Source: an uncultured Acidimicrobiaceae bacterium
Lineage (GTDB): Bacteria; Actinomycetota; Acidimicrobiia; Acidimicrobiales; Microtrichaceae
Assembly: GCA_937868025.1 (NCBI GenBank)
Contig: CALMLJ010000151.1
Span: 1 to 6,095 of the forward strand
Length of the DNA stretch: 6,095 nucleotides
Direction: 5' to 3'
Numbering within the stretch: position 1 is the stretch's first letter; every line of letters starts with the position of its first letter. This document shows, piece after piece, positions 1 through 4,910 of the stretch. The notes below the pieces were generated by a model that saw only the letters and a list, made by a program, of their open reading frames with translations, ran no database searches and was not told where the DNA came from. The position numbers and the translations under genes were made by a program.

Positions 1-695
1 GCGTACATGACCACGACGCGATGGCAGATCTCGGCGACGAGCGCGATGTTGTGGCTCACGAGGAGGACGGCCGTGCCCTGCTCCTCGTTGAGCTCGCGGA
101 GGAGCGTCATGACGTCGGCCTGCACGGTCACGTCGAGGGCCGTCGTGGGTTCATCCGCCACGATGAGCTGCGGCGTGGCCATCAGGCCCATGGCGATCAT
201 CGCCCGCTGCCGCATGCCGCCGGAGAACTCGTGGGGGTAGTCGTCGACACGACGTTCGGGGGCGGCGATCCGCACCCGACGGAGCCGGTCGACGGCGTCG
301 TCGTGGGCCTGGGCCCGGGTCCGCTTCCCCCAGAATCGCGAGGTGTCGGACAGCTGCGACCCGACGCGACGGGCGGGGTTCAGCGACGACATCGGATCCT
401 GGAAGACCACACCGAGCTTGCCGCCGAGCGCAGCGGCGCGCCCGTTGCGGTCGGCGCCGAGGAGGTCGGTGCCGTCGAAGGCCCACGCGCTCGCGGCCCG
501 GCGGGCGCCCGACGGGAGCAGGTCGGTCGCCGCCATGGCGGTCAGCGTCTTGCCCGAGCCCGACTCGCCGACCACTCCGACGATCTCGCCCCGCTCGACC
601 CGCAGGCTCACGTCGTGCACGACGGTCACCTCGTGCTTCCCGGCTCCGAACGAGACCTGGAGGTCGCGCAGCTCCAACACGACGTCGCCGCTCAC
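1..695 (-). CDS. Peptide/nickel-type ABC transporter ATP-binding protein, DppD/OppD-like (partial, C-terminus outside window)
   Basis: This is the cytoplasmic ATPase that would power the importer encoded by the preceding genes. The frame is open from a GTG at 695-693 to the left edge (231 codons). All core nucleotide-binding motifs are present: Walker A GESGSGKT at residues 43-50, Q-loop glutamine 99 in VVFQDP, the ABC signature SGGMRQR at 158-164, Walker B ending in DE at 181-182 within VADEPTTALD, and the H-loop histidine 215 in SHN. The wording of these motifs (FQDPMSSLNP, ADEPTTALDVTVQ) is typical of the DppD/OppD branch. The C-terminal oligopeptide-transporter tail, usually about 90 further residues, is missing only because the window ends. 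The start overlaps the upstream permease stop as GTGA, and AGGAG lies 9 nt before it. Whether this is a stand-alone DppD or a DppD-DppF fusion cannot be seen. The ATPase family is certain; the substrate is unknown. Confidence 0.95.
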   Translation of the reverse strand, partial: MSGDVVLELRDLQVSFGAGKHEVTVVHDVSLRVERGEIVGVVGESGSGKTLTAMAATDLLPSGARRAASAWAFDGTDLLGADRNGRAAALGGKLGVVFQDPMSSLNPARRVGSQLSDTSRFWGKRTRAQAHDDAVDRLRRVRIAAPERRVDDYPHEFSGGMRQRAMIAMGLMATPQLIVADEPTTALDVTVQADVMTLLRELNEEQGTAVLLVSHNIALVAEICHRVVVMY

Positions 696-1579
696 GAGTC
701 GCTGCTCCTACGTCGGACGGTGAGCCGCGGGTTGAAGATGCGGGCGAGACCGTCGCCGAACCAACCGAACGCCAGACCGGCAACGGCGATCGCGAACGCG
801 GGACCGAGCGCACCGGCGGGCGCCTCGCGGAAGTTCTTCACCCCCTGGTCGAGCAGCACACCCCAGTCGACGGTGAACCGTTCCTGCGCCCCCACCTCGG
901 GTTGCACGCCGAGACCGAGGAAACTGAGCGCGGAGATCGCGACCAGGCACTGTCCGAACGTCGAGAACACCGCAACGACGAGCGCGTCGGCGATGTTGCC
1001 GAGGATGTAGCGACGGACGATCCGGAAGCGGGAGAGGCCGAGGAGCCTCCCGGCCGCCACGAAGTCGCGTCCGGCAACCGCGGACGCGGAGGTGAGGGTG
1101 AGCCGGGCGAAGAACGGAGCGAACGACAGGCCGATGGCGACCATCGCCGCGCCCGCTCCCCGTTCGAGGACCGTGACGACGAGCACGCTGAGGAGGATCG
1201 ACGGGAACCCGAGCCAGGTGTCGATGATCGTGCCACCGACCCGCTGCACCCGACCGCCGGCGGCGGCCACGCCGGCGCCCATCACGATGCCGAGCGCCGC
1301 AGCGATGAGCACCGATCCCGACGCCAGGAGCAACGACAACCGGGTGCCGACGAGCGTGCGGGCGAACAGGTCGCGGCCCGCACCGTCGGTTCCGAGGAGG
1401 TGCTCGCTCGACCGGGGCGAGAACAGGTTGAGGTAGTCCGACGCGGTGGCCTTGTCGCCCCACGTGGACGGTCCGATGATCGCGATGACGACCAGCGCCC
1501 CCAAGAGCACCAGGCCGATGACACCCGTCGGGGTCGACAGGAGCGCCCGGACCCGCGCCTGCCGGCGCCGCCCACTCAT
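692..1579 (-). CDS. Peptide/nickel-type ABC transporter permease, DppC/OppC-like
   Basis: This is an inner-membrane permease subunit, expected to pair with the DppB-type product encoded just upstream. At 295 residues it has the normal family length. After a basic N-terminus (MSGRRRQARVR) comes a first membrane segment at about 18-36. The DppC/OppC hallmark LGTDGAGRDLFAR follows at 62-74. Five more hydrophobic segments lie at about 83-105, 118-138, 143-163, 199-222 and 256-276. The EAA-type coupling loop at about 173-198 keeps its conserved glycine (G181). The family signature LSFLGLGVQP is at 218-227 and the closing GDGLARIFNPR is at 275-285. The loop after LGLGVQP is several residues longer than I expect for the family. 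The ATG is 13 nt after the upstream stop and has only a weak purine-rich ribosome-binding site (GGGGCGAG). The stop overlaps the start of the ATPase gene. Confidence 0.95.
   Translation of the reverse strand: MSGRRRQARVRALLSTPTGVIGLVLLGALVVIAIIGPSTWGDKATASDYLNLFSPRSSEHLLGTDGAGRDLFARTLVGTRLSLLLASGSVLIAAALGIVMGAGVAAAGGRVQRVGGTIIDTWLGFPSILLSVLVVTVLERGAGAAMVAIGLSFAPFFARLTLTSASAVAGRDFVAAGRLLGLSRFRIVRRYILGNIADALVVAVFSTFGQCLVAISALSFLGLGVQPEVGAQERFTVDWGVLLDQGVKNFREAPAGALGPAFAIAVAGLAFGWFGDGLARIFNPRLTVRRRSSDS
705..709 (-). promoter_or_regulatory. Ribosome binding site of the ATPase gene, with GTGA stop/start overlap
   Basis: AGGAG on the minus strand lies 9 nt upstream of the GTG at 695-693. It sits inside the last codons of the DppC-type gene, whose TGA (694-692) overlaps the GTG as GTGA. 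This combination decides the start and implies translational coupling of the permease and the ATPase. Confidence 0.7.
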
Positions 1580-1592
1580 CGCGCTCGCCCCG

Positions 1593-2552
1593 TCACTGCG
1601 CCACCAGCGTTCGCGGATCGATGGCCGCCAGCATCAGATCGACCGCGGTGTTGACCGCGACCACCATGAACCCGAACAGGAGGGAGATCGCCGACACGAC
1701 GGGATAGTCGCCGAGCTGCACGGCGTTGATCAGCGTCGAGCCGAGCCCGTTGCGGCCGAAGATGCCCTCGACGACCACGGCGCCGCCGAGCAACGACGCG
1801 AACAGGACGCCGCCGATGGTCAGTGCCGGGGTCAACACGTTGGGCAGCACGTCGCGGCCGTACAGGTGCCGCCACGGCAGCCACTTGCTGCGCGCCGTGC
1901 GCACGTAGTCCTGCTGGAGGATGTCGAGCGTCTCGACCCGCACCACACGAGCGAGGAGGAACGCCGGCCCCAACCCCAGCGCCAGGGACGGCAGCACGTC
2001 GTCGAGCAGGGAACCCTCGGGGATCCGCGGGAACACCGACCACGTGTAGGCGAAGAAGAACACGCCGATCACGGCAAGCACGTACGGCGGGATGGAGCCG
2101 ACGAACCCGCTGACACCGCTGAAGACCACGTCCAGCCAGCGCCGGCGACCGTTGGTGAACGCTCCGACGAGGACGCCGAGGGGCACGCCGATCACGAGCA
2201 TCACGAGCGTGCCACCCGCCGCCAGGCGAAGCGTCGAGCCGAGACGGTCACCGATGATCGACGTGACCTGCTGGTTGGTCTGGAACGAGCGGCCGAAATC
2301 GAAGGTCGCAGCCGCGCCCAGGGTCTCGGCGTACTGCACGGGCAGGGAGCGGTCGAGGTGCAGGTCGCGCTTCGCCTGCTCGAGCGTCGCCGCCTGTTCT
2401 TCGGGTGACCGGTCGGTCTGCATACCGATCGCCTTCTGCGCCGGGTCGCCGGGCACCAGCCGCACCGTCACGAACGTGGCGGTGATCAGCACCACCGACA
2501 CGATCACGACGCGCACGACCCGCTGCAGGAGGAACCGACCCCACCGCGCCAA
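1593..2552 (-). CDS. Peptide/nickel-type ABC transporter permease, DppB/OppB-like (TTG start)
   Basis: This is the first membrane permease of the importer (319 residues, normal for DppB/OppB). The N-terminus has the family layout: a basic amphipathic stretch, a membrane segment at about 12-32, then the VPGDPA motif at 33-38. Further hydrophobic segments lie at about 108-131, 143-170, 186-204, 245-264 and 284-311. The coupling loop begins DYVRTARSK at 215-223, but the next residue, where the family has glycine, is Trp224. FGRNGLG at 265-271 and the closing AAIDPR at 309-314 also match the family. The TTG at 2552-2550 is preferred because an in-frame TGA lies only two codons upstream (2558-2556), the full family N-terminus needs this start, and GAGG sits 8 nt before it. 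The gene begins 17 nt after the binding-protein stop, consistent with one operon. Confidence 0.93.
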   Translation of the reverse strand: MARWGRFLLQRVVRVVIVSVVLITATFVTVRLVPGDPAQKAIGMQTDRSPEEQAATLEQAKRDLHLDRSLPVQYAETLGAAATFDFGRSFQTNQQVTSIIGDRLGSTLRLAAGGTLVMLVIGVPLGVLVGAFTNGRRRWLDVVFSGVSGFVGSIPPYVLAVIGVFFFAYTWSVFPRIPEGSLLDDVLPSLALGLGPAFLLARVVRVETLDILQQDYVRTARSKWLPWRHLYGRDVLPNVLTPALTIGGVLFASLLGGAVVVEGIFGRNGLGSTLINAVQLGDYPVVSAISLLFGFMVVAVNTAVDLMLAAIDPRTLVAQ

Positions 2553-2555
2553 CGG

Positions 2556-2573
2556 TCAGACCTCGACCATCAT
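2556..2573 (-). other. Five-codon ATG mini-ORF overlapping the binding-protein stop, in frame with the DppB-type gene
   Basis: The last codons of the binding-protein gene read AAA TGA. An ATG at 2573-2571 overlaps that stop as ATGA, and a second ATG follows directly. The frame encodes M-M-V-E-V, then TGA at 2558-2556, then CCG and the TTG that opens the permease gene. The mini-ORF is therefore in the permease frame and cut off one codon before the usable start. It contains the GAGG that serves the TTG. It may be chance, a relic of an older ATG start, or a site where ribosomes stop and restart. No good ribosome-binding site precedes its own ATG. Confidence 0.35.
2561..2564 (-). promoter_or_regulatory. 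Ribosome binding site supporting the TTG start of the DppB-type gene
   Basis: GAGG on the minus strand ends 8 nt before the TTG at 2552. Because the in-frame stop at 2558-2556 rules out any start further upstream, this site supports TTG as the true initiation codon. Confidence 0.55.
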
Positions 2574-4219
2574 TTGGAGCGGATCGAGAACGGGTCGATC
2601 TTGAAGAACTGCGAGTTGAACGTGACGCCGTTGCCGAACCAGTTGTTGGTGGGCTGATCCATCGGCACCACGTTGGCGGCCTCGAGCACCACCTTCTCGG
2701 CCTCCTGCCACTTCTCGCACCGGCCTTCGGGGTCGGTCGCCGAGTCGACGGCGAGCGCCTCGTTCACCAGGCGGTCGAACTCGGTGTTGTTGACCTGCCC
2801 GAAGTTGGCACCGGCGTTCGAGCCGATCTGGTTCGGCCAGAGCGACGGCAACGGCGACGAGTCGGTGAACGGGTAGGAACCGATGTCGAACTGGTCGCTC
2901 AACAGCTTGGCGATCGACTCGTTGTAGGTGCCGACGAAGAGGTCGACGTCGATGTCGCCCTTCTCGAGCGAGTCGGCGATGAACTGCGGGATCTGACCCT
3001 GGGTGTTGTTGCCGACCACCTTGATGGTGAGCTCGGAGCCGTCGGGCTTGGTGCGCTTACCGTCGGCGCCGACCTTGTAACCGGCCTCGTCGAGGAAGGC
3101 CGCCGCAGCCGCCGGGTCGTACTCGGGGGCGTAGGCCTCGGCATCGGGCGTGTAGCAGTCGATGTTCGGCGTGTAGAGGGTACGGCGGGGTGTGCCGAGG
3201 CCCTGCGTCTCGGCCGCGCCGCCCTGCACACTGTCGAGCAGCATGGCGATTCCCTGGCGAAGCTTCTCGTCCGACGTCGCCGCCGACGGCTTCTGCATCA
3301 TGAGGACGGCGTTCGAGCCGTAGCCCTGGGCGGGAACCGACACGAGGTCGGGGTTGGCGAGCAGTCGCTTGGCGTCGGTCGACAGGATGCCGGCGATCTG
3401 GATCTTGCCGCTCTCGACGAGGTCGGCTGCAGCAGCATCGTCGGTGATGACCTTGAGCGTCACCGTCTTCGGAAGGTCCTCGATCGTGGTGTCGTCGAAG
3501 AACCCCGCGTAGTCGTCACGCAGCTGGAGCGTGTACTCGTCGCCCCGCTTGGAATCGGTCAGCTCGTAGGGCCCAGACCCGGCGGGGGCCTCCTTGATGG
3601 TCGCCGGGTCGGCGAGGCCGGCCGGACACACGATGAACCCGGTGGTGGCGAGGCCGGTGAGCATGTCGTTGTTGGGCGACTTGGTTTCGATCGTGACCGT
3701 CTTCGCGGCCGGGTCAGCGGTGACCGATGCCATGCCGTCGGGGCCGAAGATCTTGCTCTTGCCGAGGCTGCCGGGGTTGTTGCCGAGCGACTCGTACGAC
3801 GCCGCCACCGCCGTTGCGTCGAGCGGTGTCCCGTCGGTGCACGTGAGGCCGTCACGGATCGTGAACACCCCCTTGGTGGGCGTCACCTCCCACTCGGACG
3901 CGACACCCGGAAGGATCTCCCCGTCGAGGGTGCGGTGGACCATGGTGTCGTAGAGGAACAGGAACGCCTGTTGCGCCGCCGAGTCGCCGAGTGACGTGTG
4001 CGGATCGAACGAGTCGACGTCGATGCGGACCGCTACGGCCACCGCGTCGGGCGCCGGCCCGGAGCCGTCGGGGCCCTTGCCCGTGATGTCGGACGAGGTG
4101 TCGACCTTGCCCGGCGCGGTCGTGGCGCTCGAGGATTCGGTGTCGTCGGAGCCACCACAGGCGGACACGACGAGGGCGGCTGCCAGGGCGACGGCGGCGA
4201 GTCGGTGGGAACGGATCAT
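2570..4219 (-). CDS. ABC transporter substrate-binding lipoprotein, family 5 (SBP_bac_5, DppA/OppA-like)
   Basis: This is the extracellular, membrane-anchored solute receptor of the importer (549 residues, normal size). It starts with a lipoprotein signal peptide (MIRSHR, a hydrophobic stretch at 7-18, lipobox VSAC with the lipidated cysteine at 21). A flexible Ser/Thr/Asp/Gly-rich tether runs to about residue 57. Family 5 features follow: SFDPHTSLGD at 70-79, DGEILPGVASEWEV at 99-112, a DG-TPLDA segment at 129-135 equivalent to the usual HDGTPFTA, GSGPYEL at 214-220, and a C-terminal KWQEAEKVVLEAA stretch at about 503-515. The mature part has four further cysteines (127, 198, 355, 501), which could form disulfides. 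Peptides are the default substrate guess, but this family also binds nickel, sugars and other compounds. It is the first gene of the operon, and its ATG may be the transcription start. Confidence 0.95.
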   Translation of the reverse strand: MIRSHRLAAVALAAALVVSACGGSDDTESSSATTAPGKVDTSSDITGKGPDGSGPAPDAVAVAVRIDVDSFDPHTSLGDSAAQQAFLFLYDTMVHRTLDGEILPGVASEWEVTPTKGVFTIRDGLTCTDGTPLDATAVAASYESLGNNPGSLGKSKIFGPDGMASVTADPAAKTVTIETKSPNNDMLTGLATTGFIVCPAGLADPATIKEAPAGSGPYELTDSKRGDEYTLQLRDDYAGFFDDTTIEDLPKTVTLKVITDDAAAADLVESGKIQIAGILSTDAKRLLANPDLVSVPAQGYGSNAVLMMQKPSAATSDEKLRQGIAMLLDSVQGGAAETQGLGTPRRTLYTPNIDCYTPDAEAYAPEYDPAAAAAFLDEAGYKVGADGKRTKPDGSELTIKVVGNNTQGQIPQFIADSLEKGDIDVDLFVGTYNESIAKLLSDQFDIGSYPFTDSSPLPSLWPNQIGSNAGANFGQVNNTEFDRLVNEALAVDSATDPEGRCEKWQEAEKVVLEAANVVPMDQPTNNWFGNGVTFNSQFFKIDPFSIRSK

Positions 4220-4231
4220 CGGCGAACGATA
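4220..4231 (-). promoter_or_regulatory. Candidate promoter -10 (TATCGT) for the importer operon, positioned for a leaderless mRNA
   Basis: On the minus strand TATCGT occupies 4231-4226, and exactly six nucleotides (TCGCCG) separate it from the ATG at 4219. With a standard -12 to -7 placement the first transcribed base would be the A of the ATG. A convincing -35 is absent: the hexamer about 17 nt upstream reads GCGAAG. No Shine-Dalgarno lies at normal distance; the only purine-rich stretch, GGGGGAG, ends too far upstream. TANNNT followed by an immediate start codon is the known pattern of leaderless actinobacterial genes. Confidence 0.5.
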
Positions 4232-4278
4232 CCGCTCCCCCGAGGTCTCTTCGCGCTTCGATCTCCGATGACGAGTTG

Positions 4279-4296
4279 GGTGGGCGCCACCGGCGC
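4279..4296. repeat. Overlapping short inverted repeats in the divergent promoter region
   Basis: GGTGG-GCG-CCACC (4279-4291) is a perfect 5-bp dyad, and it overlaps a second one, GCGCC-ACC-GGCGC (4284-4296). The pair covers about 43 to 26 bp upstream of the predicted start of the plus-strand lipoprotein gene, where an operator could sit. Short G/C dyads arise often by chance in DNA this rich in G and C, so a regulatory role is only possible. Confidence 0.25.
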
Positions 4297-4308
4297 GTCA
4301 TGTGGCGG

Positions 4309-4321
4309 TACGGTCGGGGTC
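4309..4321 (+). promoter_or_regulatory. Candidate promoter -10 (TACGGT) for the small lipoprotein gene, positioned for a leaderless mRNA
   Basis: TACGGT at 4309-4314 is followed by seven nucleotides (CGGGGTC) and then the GTG at 4322, so transcription would begin at or one base before the start codon. No Shine-Dalgarno lies at useful spacing; the GGGG at 4316-4319 is only 2 nt from the GTG. A -35 hexamer is not recognisable (GCCACC at 17-nt spacing). The TANNNT match is less typical than the one on the opposite strand. Confidence 0.35.
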
Positions 4322-4861
4322 GTGGGTCAGTTCGCTCGCCGTGTTCTCGCGCTCCTCCTCTGGGTGGCCATCTCGGCGGTCACCGCCGGGTGTTCGTCGA
4401 CCGAGACGAACCGGGCCTCGACGACGGAGGCTCCCGACCGATCGACGACGACCGCTGCGGCCGCCGCTACCGACCCGTGTGCGCTGGCCGATCACGCCGA
4501 GGTGGACCGCCTGCTCGGCGGACCGAGCGTGGTGGCCACGTCGTCATCGGAGATGAGCGGCGACGGTGCCGGTCTCGTCCTCAACTGCGTGTACGCGGCA
4601 CAGGGCGACGACTCGCGTGCGGTGGGATTCGTACAACGTGAGGGGTTCGGCCGGGCCGGGTTCGAGGAGAGCCGGGCCGCAACGGCGGAGGCCACCTCCC
4701 TCGGCTCGGCCGGCTACTGGGTGCCGTCCAAGCAGCAGGCACTCGTCCTCGACGGCGAGGACCTGGTGGCCGTTCGGTTCCTCGGGGTCGAGGTCGACCA
4801 GGCCACCGCTGAACGGGTCCTGTCCGATGCCGTCGAGCGCCGCCGTGTCGGCGCGTCCTGA
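4322..4861 (+). CDS. Small secreted lipoprotein, DUF3558-like
   Basis: This predicted exported lipoprotein of 179 residues is divergent from the transporter operon. From the GTG at 4322 the product has an ideal signal peptide: MGQFARR, a hydrophobic core at about 8-20, and lipobox TAGC with the lipidated cysteine at 24. A Ser/Thr/Ala-rich tether runs to about residue 50. The folded part opens with DPCALADHAEVDRLLG (51-66) and has a second cysteine in NCVY (88-91). The pairing of a DPC-AL-...-EV-LLG opening with a later C-x-Y is what I associate with DUF3558-type actinobacterial lipoproteins; cysteines 53 and 89 probably form a disulfide. The frame stays open upstream and an ATG at 4268 would also be in frame, but it adds 18 residues before the basic signal-peptide region and lacks a ribosome-binding site. 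Function is unknown; a link to the neighbouring importer is unproven. Confidence 0.8.
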   Translation: MGQFARRVLALLLWVAISAVTAGCSSTETNRASTTEAPDRSTTTAAAAATDPCALADHAEVDRLLGGPSVVATSSSEMSGDGAGLVLNCVYAAQGDDSRAVGFVQREGFGRAGFEESRAATAEATSLGSAGYWVPSKQQALVLDGEDLVAVRFLGVEVDQATAERVLSDAVERRRVGAS

Positions 4862-4880
4862 CGACGGCCGGTTTCACAAA

Positions 4881-4908
4881 GCGCAGGGTCGCTGCGGTCC
4901 CTCAGCGC
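4881..4908. terminator. Imperfect hairpin between convergent genes, possible terminator
   Basis: GCGC (4881-4884) and AGGG (4885-4888) pair with CCCT (4899-4902) and GCGC (4905-4908), with a two-base bulge (CA, 4903-4904) and a ten-base loop. It fills most of the 49-nt gap between the stop of the small lipoprotein gene and the stop of the CYTH-CHAD gene. Read on the minus strand the hairpin is followed by TTTGTG, a poor U-tract; on the plus strand there is none. It could act as a weak shared terminator. Confidence 0.35.
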
Positions 4909-4910
4909 CC

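Noticed and set aside
151..813. Minus-strand open frame (220 codons) overlapping the ATPase gene
   Set aside because: It is out of frame with the ATPase, which carries all the ABC motifs; the product is Arg-rich and meaningless.
21..1010. Long plus-strand open frame (329 codons) opposite the ATPase and DppC-type genes
   Set aside because: It is antisense to two genes with clear family motifs, its product is a low-complexity run rich in Arg, His, Glu and Gly with no recognisable domain, and such shadow frames are common in GC-rich DNA.
1446..2408. Plus-strand open frame (320 codons) opposite the DppB-type gene
   Set aside because: Antisense shadow; the His/Arg/Glu/Gln-rich product has no motif, whereas the minus strand encodes an intact permease.
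4268..4321. ATG at 4268 as the start of the small lipoprotein
   Set aside because: It would add 18 residues ahead of the basic signal-peptide region, has no ribosome-binding site or suitably placed -10, and the GTG at 4322 gives a compact, standard lipoprotein signal.
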